Positions 29,529 to 41,813 of a DNA stretch of 64,000 bases are shown here, in pieces. The stretch comes from Falciphora oryzae (lineage: Eukaryota > Ascomycota > Sordariomycetes > Magnaporthales > Magnaporthaceae). Within the stretch, counting starts at the first letter, position 1; each line of letters starts with the position of its first letter. The position numbers and the translations under genes were made by a program. The notes beneath the pieces were generated by a model. The model searched no databases. It saw nothing but the letters and a program-made list of their open reading frames with translations, and was not told the DNA's origin. Where the stretch lies: positions 211,767 to 275,766 of the forward strand of contig JNVV01000037.1 of the NCBI GenBank assembly GCA_000733355.1, read 5' to 3'.

Positions 29529-30926
29529 TCAGCCCTCCTTCTGATCTCCGTCTTTCTCCCCGTCCTCGCCACCATCTTCCTGAGGCTCGTCCGGCTTCTC
29601 TTTGGACGGTTCGTTAGCCTTCTGCTCCTTTTTCTTGCCCTTGTCGTCTTTGCCGGACTTGTCACCCTTCTCCTCCCCATCACCCTTGTCCTCTTTGTCG
29701 CCTTTGCCTTGCTTCTTCTTATCTTTCTGCTTCTGCTTCTCCTTCTCCTCTTTCTTTTTGCGCTCTGCCTCCTCCTTCTCTTTGCGGATCCTCTCTTTCT
29801 CCTCTGCCTCGAGCCTCCGCCACTCCGGTTCGGACATCTCTCGAACCGCTCTTCCGTGCTTCGAGTCGCTGATCCTCTCCGCGGCCTCCTTGTTACCACC
29901 CTCGCCGATCCTGGCCCGGCCTATGAGGCTGACCATGATGGCCGAGCCGACGACAAAGGTGAGCACGAAGCGGTATGTGCCATACCATGGCGGGGCCCAG
30001 CCGCGCGTGGACGCGTGAGAGTCGAAGTAGTAGAGGCCCATGAAAGCCCCGAACTGGCCGATGAGCGCGTACTCGACCGGCATCAGCAGCGTCGGCCAGG
30101 CGATCGCAGGGGCGGCGACGCCGAGGGCGTACCGGAATCTGGTTCGCTTGGGATCCGGTGTCGTCGCTCCATACTCGAGGCCCTGCAGGGATTCAACATG
30201 TCAGCCATCTGAACTTGATTAGTCGCTTTTGATCGCGTGGGGCGCTGTTTGCTTACCCAGTGGATCGCCCCGAGAAACGAGATGATGACTGCGCCGTATC
30301 CTAGCTGGATTGCCTCGAGCTGCTGGAGGAGACTCTGCGCGGTCGCGTCCTTCAGCAACAGGGTGTTGAAGAGCGCGTTGGACGACCACTGCGCGTTGAG
30401 GTTCCAGCCTAGATAGAGCGTCGAGAGCGAGGTGCCGAGATACGGAAGCGTCCCCGCAAGTCCGAGCTTGTAAGACAGGGAAGGAACGCTGGACAGGTCG
30501 AACGTGTCTTTGACGGTTTTCTACATTGTTTCCCTTGGTCAATTGGGCTCGAGGATGCGGGCGCGATGTACTTACCAGGTCTGACCTGAGGCCTCGTGTG
30601 ATTTCATCATCGCTCTGGCTTGCCTGCCCCGACGGCTCCAAGACCGCGCGGACGCTAGAAGTGGAGGTTACGGCCTCGGGGTCTGCCTCAAGCTTCTGAC
30701 GGGCGACCTCTTTCTCGCCCTCCTTGTTCACGCCGACGGGAATTTTCGTCGAGTATTGGATTCGAGCCGACCGCGTAGGCACAATATGATATCTGGGAGC
30801 CTTCGGCTTGGCTGCGAGTGTCGACAGGAACCGAGCCCGGTCCTGTTTCAGTGCGAGATTTGCAGCCGCTCGAATCTCGACTGCTTTCGCCGACAGCGAG
30901 ATTATTTGCCTGGAAGATCGAAGCAT
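29529..30926 (-). CDS. DUF3429/TMEM69-type mitochondrial membrane protein with charged tail, 3 exons
   Basis: Exons 30926-30576, 30520-30257 and 30182-29529 give 422 aa. Introns are GTAAGT...GTAG (55 bp) and GTAAGC...GCAG (74 bp), both phase 0. The first about 35 residues are Arg/Ala/Ser-rich without acidic residues except one Glu, fitting a mitochondrial presequence. Residues about 120-310 hold five or so hydrophobic helices with the L-G-x-x-G-x-x-P-Y-L, F-x-G-A-I-H-W-G and P-x-L-x-x-P-x-x-Y blocks of DUF3429 (human TMEM69 family, function unknown). The last about 90 residues are almost purely Lys/Glu/Asp/Gly, a low-complexity hydrophilic tail that often misleads annotation to MNN4-type names. 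Divergent from VPS13 across about 1.2 kb. Confidence 0.85.
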
Positions 30927-32105
30927 TGCCGTGTGCTGTGACGAAGTTCAGGATCTCAATGATGGATCATTTCGCGATGCTCAAAATCGCTGCTGCGGCG
31001 AATACACTGGAGAAAGACGAGGAACGCTGGAATGTAGTTTGGGGCGAAGCGAGAGACGCCCAGCTGGACCACTCCTTACACTTTTCTAGTCAGAGCACAC
31101 GACCCTCCTGCCTGAAGCTGGCAGTTGCAGTTTTCATGTTTTCGCTCGGGCAGCCGGTTGGAAGCTCCCATCTGCCCGCTGGTGGTGACGTCAGATGTAG
31201 CACATTCACCAAATTGGAGCTGCGCGCAGTCTGGACTCGCATGTCGCGGCTGCACGCCCAAGGCCCCCTGGTTATTGAATTTGACGAATGACAGGTGACA
31301 TGACCTATTCTCTAAAGCTTCCAGCAGCGAGAAAGCAGAGCCGCGCATTCAGGGCGAAAAGACGGCGGCCTTTCACTGCAAAACATCTTCATCTCATGCG
31401 CTCTCCATCCCAAGAAGCTGCACCAATCTCGCGTTGACACACTGTTTCTGCCGGCACTTGCCCCATTGTTGACACTGTCCACTGTCCAGCTCCCCTGCCG
31501 GCCATCAACCCCACAAACCACAAACCCCACGTTGAGTGATGACGCAGGAGCACGGGCCACATCCCACGCGTCATCCGCTCCCAGGTCTTCACTGCGCCAC
31601 GAAATCCCTGGAGAGCTCAAAGACGTGGGAGCGGGAGCGGTCGGCCCTCAGCTTGTTTTGTTCCTTGCTTTGGCGTGTGCCTTAGGCCCACCAAAGGCAC
31701 CTAGGTCTGCCCACTCACTTGTCTTGGGCGGCCAACTTCATACGATACTTGTTCTTTGCAGCATTATCCTTTTTCTAGATCTGCCAGCAGTTGCCCGCGC
31801 AGACAAAGTATCGCGGCCCTCACGGTTGGACCACCCCACTAAGCTGCATGCCACCTCGTGCTACGCCTGGCAGCCTACTGACGGACCTTTGTCTCCTGTA
31901 GCCCCTATTACTCCACGTGTGCGCACCAGTCTCGTCGACGTCAATAGCCCATCCTCGATACCCCTCATTCCTTCCGCGCCCCGCGAATCCACGATACCCT
32001 ACGGTTGCACCAACCGACCCTTTCACCCATGAGTTCCTTCGACGGTTCCTGAAAGCTACACCATAAGCTTGTCCCTGCCCGGGCCACGGCAGCCCTGCTA
32101 TCGCG
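30927..32105. other. Bidirectional promoter region, DUF3429 gene and VPS13
   Basis: About 1.2 kb between two divergent starts. Pyrimidine-rich stretches near 31440-31530 and 31900-31990 suit fungal 5' regions. No gene was recognised; the short plus-strand frame at 31466-32032 is not protein-like. Confidence 0.5.
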
Positions 32106-35100
32106 ATGTTGGAAGGGCTGGTGGCCGGTCTGATCAACCGGTTCCTGGGCATGTATGTCAAGAACTTCGATCCCGCCCAGCTCAAGGTCGGCATCTGGTC
32201 CGGTGACGTCAAGCTTCGGAACCTCGAACTGCGCCGCGAAGCCCTCGACCAGCTGAAGCTCCCCCTCAACGTTGTCGAAGGCCACCTCGGAACCCTGACG
32301 CTCGTCATCCCGTGGTCCAACCTGCGCGGCGCGCCCGTCAAGGTCTACATCGAAGATGTCTTCCTCCTGGCCTCGCCCAAGGAGGAGGCCGAATACGACG
32401 AGGCCGAGGAGGAGCGGCGGAGGCAGCGCATCAAGATGGACAAGCTGGACTCGGCCGAGCTGCTCAAGGAGAGGTCCCAGGAGGGACTCAGCCAGGAGGA
32501 GCAGAAGCGCAGCCAGAGCTTCATGGAGAGCTTCGCCACAAAGATCGTTGACAACCTGCAGGTCACGGTCAAGAACATCCACGTCCGCTATGAGGATTCC
32601 ATATCCGCCCCTGGCCATCCGTTCGCCCTCGGCGTCACGCTGCAGGAGTTTAGCGCCGTCAGCACCAACGGGGAATGGAAGCCTGCCTTCATACAGGACT
32701 CGACCGGCACCACACACAAGCTGGCGACCCTGGGCGCGCTTGCCGTGTACTGGGATACAGATGCGAAGCTCTTTGGGTCTGGTCGCGAGGCAGAAACGCC
32801 CGGGGAGGAGCCCCCAACACACGAAGAGCTCACCCAGAAGTTTAGGGACATGATACCAGACGACGACGGCTCCAAGAATCACTCCCACCAGTTCATCCTC
32901 AAACCCGTCAGCGGGCAAGCCAAGATCGAGCTGGACAAATCCGGGAAGACCGAAGTACCAAAGTTCAAGGCAAATCTGCTGTTCGACGAAATAGGCCTGG
33001 TGCTCGATGACGATCAGTACCGGGACGGGCTGATGATGGTGGACCTGTTCCACTATTTCATCCGCCACCAGGAGTACAAAAAGTATCAGCCCAAGGGGGT
33101 CACCCCCAAGGAGGATCCGAGGGCCTGGTTCAAGTTTGCCGGTAATGCCGTGCTAGCCAAGATCCACGAGAGGAATCGCCGATGGTCATGGGACTACTTC
33201 AAGGAGCGCCGCGACGATCGCCTTCGGTATATCGAGCTGTTCAAGAAGCGGAAGCAGAACCCTAATCTTGAACCCGATGACAACGAAGAAATCACCAAAC
33301 TCGAGCAGAAGCTCGACTACGAAGACTTGCGCTTCTGGAGGTCCCTGGCACGAAATCAACTAAAGAAGGAGAACGCCGCCGCTTTGAAGAACCAGCCCCC
33401 AAAACAAGAAGAGCAGCAGGGATGGCTCGCCTGGGTCTGGGGTGCTAAGCCTGCGACAGAGCAGCAGCCCACCGAGGATGCAGAGAACACCAAGATCACA
33501 GAAGAGCAACGGAAGGAGCTGTACGAAGTCATCGACTGGGACGAGAAGACGGCGCTTGCCGATGCGATCGACGAGCCGCGGGAGACTGTTAAGCTGCAAA
33601 TCGAGGCTTCTCTTAGCATGGGAAGCTTGACGCTCAAACAGAGCCCCCACGGTAAAACTCGAGACCTCGTCAGCCTCCATTTCGACCTCTTCAAGGCGAA
33701 AGCCATCAAGAGGGTGGACTCGATCTTTCTCGACCTGGGCCTGGGCGGACTCAGAGTTAACGACGGCACAACGCCCAACACATTCTTCCCCGAGATTGTC
33801 AGGGTTAAGGATGCCCCAGACACCAGGAGGAAGAAGCGCTTGTCGATTGTTGAGCTCGAGAAGCATGAGGAGGAGGCTTTTTTCCAGCTGCAGGTTGAGC
33901 AGAACCCTCTTGACGGTCAGGGCGACATTGCAGTCACGGCAAAGCTGAACCCGCTTGAGATCGTCTGGAACCCCAACATCGTCGTCGGGATTGTCGACTT
34001 CTTCAGACCACCAGAGAGGCACATGGAGTCCATCACGGCCCTCATGGAGTCTGCCGGGGCCACGGTGGAAGGACTCCGGGAGCAGACGCGTGCCGGCCTC
34101 GAGTTCGCGCTGGAGGAGCACAAGACCATCAACGCCAAGCTCGACCTTCAGGCGCCCCTCATCATCGTCCCGCTGAGCATCACGACTGAGAAATCGACAT
34201 GCATCATCCTCGACGCCGGACACATCAGCGTCAACAGCGAGCTGGTCGACAAAGACACGATGAAAAAGGTTCAGTCCAAGCAGAGTCAGTCTTACACAGA
34301 AGAGGACTTCAAGCGCCTGGAATCGTTGATGTACGACCGCTTCCTGGTCAAGCTCACTTCAACTCAACTCCTCATCGGCACTTCCATCGAGGAGACCAAG
34401 GCACAATTGATGCAAAGGGACGAATCAAAGATGATGCATGTGGTGGACAAGATCAATGTCGATTTCGTGGTCGCCATTTCCATCATGCCCAAGGCTCCCA
34501 ACCTCACTCGCGTCAAGATATCTGGCCACATGCCCGTCCTCCATGCGGTTGCGTCCGACACCAAGTACAAGAATCTCATGCAGATCATCAACGTCGCCAT
34601 CCCGAAACTTGGTAACGAGCCGCAGGCGGCACAGCCCGAGACGGAGATGAGGCCCAAGAGACCACGCCTCTTGAGCAACGTGTCTAGCCGGTCTGCCATC
34701 AGGAAATCGCGCGCTAGAAGCTCATCCCAGCTCATTTCGTTCGCACCAACGCAGCAGGCTGCAATCGTGCTCAGCGACGCGGGAGATGACGATGACGAGT
34801 TCCAAGACGCCAGCGACGGCTCCGTCAACCAGCAACTCAAGATGCAGCAGAGAACCTTCGAGCTCAAGTTTGCCGTTGACGAGCTCCGTGGTTCGCTGTA
34901 CCGTAGCGACCCCGACGGGAAGAAGCCAGATGCGCTGCTAGTAGAGCTGGTTGCGCAGAACTTTGACCTGGAATATTTTATCCGCCAGTTCGACATGGTG
35001 GCCGAGGTGTCACTGGGTTCGGTTACCGTGGACGACTTTGTGTCCAACCCCACCGCCGAGTTCAAGTCTATTGTCTCGTCCGGCGACGTCGAGGACCGTG

Positions 35101-38100
35101 AGCAGCAACGCGAGCTTGTGCACGTCAAGTTTGTTAGGGTCAACAAGGAGTCGCCCGAGTTCATGTCGGTCTACGAAGGCGTAGAGACGAACGTCAATGT
35201 TGCCGTGTCCACCATCAACCTCATCGTCACTCGCAGAACTCTGCTTACGCTCCTGGACTTCATCCTCATCACGTTTGCTAATAACAACAACAATATGCCA
35301 CAGAAGGCCATAACGGACGACGGGTCTGAGGTGGACATCACTGTTGAAACGGCCGGGCCTCCGCAGCAACAACAGGCGGGCGCCATCAAGGTGAAGGTGG
35401 ACCTCAAGAGTATCCGAATGATACTGAATAACGACGGCATCCGTCTCGCAACTCTCTCGTTCAACCATGCAGATGTCGGAGTCTTTATGCTGGGCAAGAC
35501 TATGCGTGTCTCGACAAAACTCGGCGATCTATCGCTGATTGACGATGTTAACCTCGGCGTCTCGGAGGAGTCCAATCTCCGCAAGCTGGTCACTATCCAG
35601 GGAGATGACCTTGCCGACTTTCGGTACGAGACGTACGACTCCGAGAGTAAGTCGTACCCTGGCTACGACTCATCGATCCATCTCCGCGCCGGCTCCGTCA
35701 AGGTCAACTTCATGGAGGAGCCCTTCAGAAAGATTGTCGCCTTCCTTGTCAAGTTTGGCAAGATGCAGGCTATCTTCAACGCGGCCAGACAGGCAGCGGC
35801 GAACCAGGCAACCCAGCTTCAACAGAGCAACAGCCGCATCAAGTTCGACGTTGTCATCAAGACGCCCATTGTTGTCTTCCCACGAGTCGTCATGAACAAC
35901 AACCCGAAGCGGGACCTGATAACAGCCTACTTGGGAGAGATCTACGCTCAAAACAAGTTTGCCCCGCTGGACGACTCGGAAAACTCAGAGATCGGGCAGA
36001 AGCTGTCGGCTGGCATCAGAAACATTCGGCTCACATCGCTCTTCCACTACCCTGGAGACCAGTCAGAGGAGCTCGAGCTCATCGATCACGTCGACTTTGG
36101 CTTCAGGATGACGTACGCCGAGCACAAGGAGGGCGTCAAGCGGCCTGACCTGGAGATAGAGGGCCACATGACGGACTTTTATCTTCGCGTCACACAGCAT
36201 CAGCTTAGGTTCCTCCTGGAAATATCGAGGTCGGTTCCCGCCGCTTTCGCCGGGGAACCCGACCAGAATGTCGACGAGGCTGCCGAAAAGGAGGTGGATG
36301 CCGGTACCCTACAGAGGGCCAAGACCCAGTCGTCGGATAGCAGTGGATCATCTGGCGAGGACGTTGTCAACCTCGGTCCCGAGATCGGCATGCAGTCACA
36401 AACATGGACGCGGCTCGACCTGGTGTTCAACGTCCACACCATAGGCCTGGAACTCATAAACGGGTTCGAGGATAAGCCCATCGGGGATGCCCAGCAAGCC
36501 AGTTTGTCCCGGTTCTCACTTGACGACAGCAAACTGAAGCTGCGGATGCAGGCAAACGGCGCTTTGGAGGCCGAGTTCGTCATCCACTCCTTCACCATCT
36601 ACGACAGCCGATCCCAGGAGAACAACAAGTTCAAGAAGATCATGACCTCCCGTAACAAGAAGGTGCAACAATTCATGGCGAGCGTCTCGATGACAAGCGG
36701 CAAGACACGTGATGTGATTGCCATGGTTGCCATCGACAGCCCGCGGGTCATCTTTGCCCTGGACTACCTCTTTATGCTCCAAGGATTTATCACTACCGCT
36801 CTTACGGTGGAAGAATCCGGTGTCCCCATTGAGGAGCTTCAAAGTCCAATCGAAACGCCTGACGAATCGGACGCCGACTCGATGCAGGTGGTTTTTGCGG
36901 GGCAGAAGTCTGGCAGGAGTAGTATCAGCCGCGAGGTTCAGCTGCCCTCGACGACACCGACGGAGACCGCGCCTGCCATGAACCTGGCCTTCCGTGTCAA
37001 CGTTGTCGACGCCCAAGTCATTCTCATCGCGAATCCCCTCAGTCCCAGCTCGGAGGCGATAGTGCTGGGCACTAAGCAGGTGCTCCTCTCACAACAGCAC
37101 GCATTGACCTTCCAGATATCTGAGATTGGCATGTACCTGTGTCGGATGGATCGCTTCGAGGAGTCCCGTCTAAGGATTATTGACGACTTCTCGATTAGGC
37201 TATCGATGGATAGCTCAAAGCCTACGGAGACTAACATCCACATCGATATCGAGCCCCTTATCCTGCGCCTCTCGCTCCGGGATATTCTCATCGCCCTCCA
37301 GATTATCCAAAAGGCCTCGGAGCTCTCTGGCAACGACCAGTCAAATCCGAAAGAGAGCGCGGCAGAGGCGAAGGCGAAACAGCTACGGCAGGCTGGCCTT
37401 AAGCAGCGCACGGCCAGCGGAAAGGGCCCGTCTACTCTGGCCGCAAATAAGACGAAGACGGTCACGACCGCTGCTAGCAACAGGGGCCCTCCGCAAGGGT
37501 CAGGAGGCCCGCATGACATATCCAAGCCAGCCCCCAAACGAGAGTCTCTGACCGCCACCATCGATGGGATTCGGGTCGTCTTGATTGGCGATCTTCACGA
37601 ACTGCCGATTCTGGATCTCAGCATCAAAGACTTCACCGCCTCGGCGGAGGACTGGTCCAGCAGCCTGAAGGCGGAGGCGGCTATCGACATCTACATCAAC
37701 GTCTACAACTTCTCCAAGTCGGCATGGGAGCCTCTGCTGGAGCCTTGGAAGGTTGGCTTTGGCGTCGCCAGGGACCAGGACTCCGGGCTGCTCTCCGTTG
37801 ATGTGACTTCAAGGCAGACGTTCGACGTGACCATCACGACAGCGACGATTGCTCTCGCGTCAAAATCGTTTGCGTTCCTCACACAAGACGAGGATGTCCT
37901 GGGCAAGCCCCGTGACGTCAAGGCTCCGTACCAGATCCGCAACTACACCGGGTTCGACGTGGTCGTCAGCGCTAAGAACCCCAAGTCAGAAGAGAACATA
38001 AGCCTTCGGCTGGAGGAGGGCCAGGAGGCCCCCTGGAGCTTTGAGCACTGGGAGAAGATGCGCGAGAGCCTCATGTCAGAGGCCAACTCCAGTAATGTTT

Positions 38101-41100
38101 CAGTGCAGCTCGAGGGAAGCGGATTCGACCCAGTCAAGAACATCCGGCTAAATCGCGAGGGCGAGTATCTGTACGGCCTCAAGCCCAAGGCCGAAAAAGT
38201 ACTCCATCGGATGCTCGTGGAAGTGTCGCTCGGCAAGGACAACGTGAAGTATGTCACGCTGCGGTCGCCGCTCCTAGTAGAGAATCAGACGCAGATACCT
38301 GTCGAGCTCGGGGTTTACGACGCCCAGGAGGGACACCTGCTCAAGATCGAAAAGATCGCTCCGGGTGAGGCGCGCCCCGCGCCGGTGGGGGCCGTGTTCC
38401 TCAAGTCACTCTTGGTGCGTCCAGACTCGGGTTTTGGCTACTCGTGGTCTACTGAGACGCTTTGGTGGAGGGACCTCCTCAAGCGGCCAACGCGTACTAT
38501 GGTCTGCAAAGGGGAGCAGGGCGACCCCTTTTACTTCCAGTTGCACGCCACCTTTGAGAAGGGCAGCCCCTTGACCAAGTATGTTCAATAGCCTTTTCCC
38601 TAGGACGATCTCCTTGCTAACCTCACATCCTGCTTTAGCATCTACCCCTATATGCGTGTCAAATTGTCAGCGCCGGTCGTGCTGGAAAATCTCCTTCCAT
38701 ACGACTTCAAGTACCGCATATACGACAAGAACACGAAGAAGGATTGGACGAACTTCCTTAGAAAGGGCGGTGTCAGTCCGGTCCACGTCGTTGAGCTGTC
38801 GCACCTCCTGCTCCTGAGTGTGGACATGCAGGACACGGTCTTCAAGCCCAGCGAGTTTGCTATCATCAACCCTGGCAGCACAGATGACTTCAAGAAGGAG
38901 ACGACTTTGACGTGCAGGGACGAACAGGGGCTGAACCTGAACTTGCGCATGCACCATTACCGGATCCCGAACGGCGGTGGCGCGTTCAAGGTGACCGTCT
39001 ACAGCCCCTACGTCATCCTCAACAAGACTGGCCTTGACATCAACATCCGGTCCAGGGGCTTCATGCAACACGCGAAGGCCGCGCCCGGCTCTGGAGGACG
39101 CCAGCTCATCGACGTGTCGGAGAACGACAGACCTAAGACACTCCCAATCATGTTTTCGTTTGGAAACGATGATCACCGCAACCGCGCATCGCTGAGGGTG
39201 GGAGACTCAGAATGGAGCAAGAATCAGAGCTTCGACGCCATCGGCAGCACCACAGATGTCGTGCTGCAGTCTACCAGCCGCAACGCCGAGATTCACGTCG
39301 GCATCTCGGTTCAGTCGGGCGAGGGCAAGTACAAGATGACCAAGGTCGTAACGCTGGCTCCGAGGTTCGTCGTTCAGAACAAACTAGGGGACGAGATCAA
39401 CATCCGAGAGCCCAGCTCGTCAAGCCTCATGTTGCTACAGTCGGGGGCGCTGCAGCCGCTGCACTTCCTCCAGAAGACATCGGTCAAGCAGCTCTGCCTC
39501 TGCTACCCGGGTGTCAACAGCCAATGGACATCTCCTTTCAACATTTCCGACATTGGCACAACGCACGTCAAGCTCGCCAAGCCGGGGCAGAGACAGCGGC
39601 TGATCCGGGCCGAAATCCTCATGGAGGACGCCACCATCTTCGTGACGCTGAGCATGGAGACCAAGAATTGGCCGTTCAGCATGCGCAACGAGAGCGACAC
39701 CGAGTTCACCTTCTACCAGGCCAACCCCAACGTGGACGAGGACGGCGAGGAGGATAGGTCAGGTTGGCGGCAGATAAGATACCGTCTCCCTCCGCGCAGC
39801 ATAATGCCCTACGCCTGGGACTTCCCGGCCGCCAAGCACAGGGAGGTTGTCATTAGCGCCTTCGGCAAGGAGCGGCACGTCAAGCTCGCCGAGATCGGCA
39901 ACTTGGTTCCGATGAAGTTCGTCGCGCTGTCGGGCCTGGCCAAGATCATCGACATCAACGTCGCCGCTGAGGGGCCGACGCAAACGCTCATCCTGAGCAA
40001 CTTCAAGCAGTCCAAGAGTCTATACCGGCAAAAGCCGGGTCTGCGCCGTACGAACACGCAGTCGAGCATGAGCACGGATGGCGGGTTCGAAGTCAAGAGC
40101 CAGGACGTTGGCACTACCTTCCAGGCGCAGCTGAAGCTTGCGGGGATTGGCATATCGCTGATCAACTCGCAGCTGAAGGAGCTCGCCTACGTCACGCTCC
40201 GCGACGTCCTGCTCCGCTACAGCGAGTCCCCGCTATACCAGACGGTCAGCCTGGCAGTCAAGTGGATCCAGATCGATAACCAGCTGTACGGGGGCATCTT
40301 CCCGATGATTCTGTATCCCAGCGTCGTTCCCAAGAGGGCGCAGGAGATTGAGGCCCACCCGTCGCTCCACGCGATGGTGACGCGCGTCAAGGACGACTCG
40401 TACGGAGTGCTGTACATCAAGTATGCCACGATCCTCCTCCAACAGATGACGGTCGATCTGGACGAGGACTTTGTGTATGCGGTCCTCGACTACTCCAAGG
40501 TACCCGGGGCTGCGTGGGAGACGGAAGAGGACGAGGGCAAGCTCTGCGACGACAGCGTGGACATCCCGGAGCCCAGGCAGCAGCAGGCAGCGCAGGACAT
40601 ATACTTTGAGCTGCTGAACATCCAGCCCATGCAGCTGGATCTCTCATTCGTGCGCACGGAGCGCATCAACGCCGAGGACAAGACGTCTTCGCGGAACCCG
40701 CTCATGTTCTTCCTGAATGTCATGACCATGGCCATCGGCAACGTCAATGACGCGCCGCTTCGGCTGAATGCTCTCATGCTGGAAAACGTGCGGGTTTCTA
40801 TCCCGCTGCTGACGCAGAACATATCGAACCACTACAGTCAAGAGGCACTCTATCAGGTGCACAAGATCCTGGGTTCGGCCGACTTCCTGGGCAACCCCGT
40901 GGGCCTGTTCAACAACATTAGCTCGGGCGTTGCCGACGTCTTCTACGAGCCGTACCAGGGGCTCATCATGTCGGATAGGCCCGAGGACATCGGCGTGGGC
41001 CTGGCGCGTGGCGCGGCTTCTTTCGCCAAGAAGACGGTCTACGGCTTTTCGGACTCGTTCTCCAAGTTCACGGGTTCCATCTCCAAGGGCCTCGCGGCTG

Positions 41101-41813
41101 CGACGCTGGACAAGCAATTCCAGGACCACAGGCGCATCAGCCGAGCACGCAACCGACCCAAGCATGCGCTCTACGGCGTCACGACGGGTGCCAACTCGCT
41201 CTTCACCTCGGTCGGGTCCGCAGTGGGCGGGCTGGCGCGCAAACCGCTTGAGGGGGCAGAGCAGGAGGGTGCGCTCGGTTTCTTCAAGGGGGTCGGCAAG
41301 GGCGTCCTCGGCTTGACGACCAAGCCGGTGATCGGGGTGCTGGACCTGGCGTCCAACGTGTCAGAGGGGATCCGCAACACGACGACGGTGTTTGACGGAT
41401 CCGAGCTCGACCGGGTGCGGCTGACGCGCTTCATCCCGCGCGACGGCATCGTGCGGCCCTACAGCCAGCGCGAGGCGCTGGGCCAGTCGTGGCTCAAGCA
41501 GGTGGACAACGGCAAGTACTTTGACGAGGAATACGTGGCGCACGTGGAGCTGCCTCGGGAGGACGTGGTGGTGATAGTGACGTACGCGCGCATCCTGCTC
41601 ATCCGCAGCCGGCGGCTGACGGCTGAGTGGGACATTCCGCTCAAGGACATCCAGACCATCTCCAAGGAGCGCACGGGACTCAGCCTGTCGCTGAGGGGCG
41701 GGGCTAACGGGCCGTTCATCCCGGTGGGCGAGGAGAGCGGACGGGCGTTCCTGTACAGGAGCGTCGCGGTCGCGGTGGAGGAGTTTAATCGCCGGTCGAG
41801 GGCGCTCGAGTAG
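32106..41813 (+). CDS. VPS13: VPS13, bridge-like lipid-transfer protein, 2 exons
   Basis: Exons 32106-38578 and 38639-41813 (60-bp intron GTATGT...TTTAG) give 3,215 aa, the normal length for fungal VPS13. The N-terminus M-L-E-G-L-V-A-x-L-I-N-R-F-L-G is the chorein motif that accepts lipid from a donor membrane, followed by the extended groove region. Six VAB repeats can be counted by their invariant Asn: residues about 1946, 2060, 2175, 2286, 2405 and 2508. Then come the ATG2-like C-terminal region (amphipathic helices, about residues 2800-3000) and a PH-like domain in the last 120 residues. It forms a hydrophobic channel moving glycerophospholipids between organelles at contact sites (ER-mitochondria, vacuole, endosome, peroxisome, prospore membrane in yeast); adaptors with a P-x-P motif bind the VAB domain. 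No break or unusual feature. Confidence 0.97.

Noticed and set aside
31965..33068. 367-codon minus-strand open frame over the VPS13 start
   Set aside because: Shadow of the chorein-coding region, whose plus frame is unambiguous.
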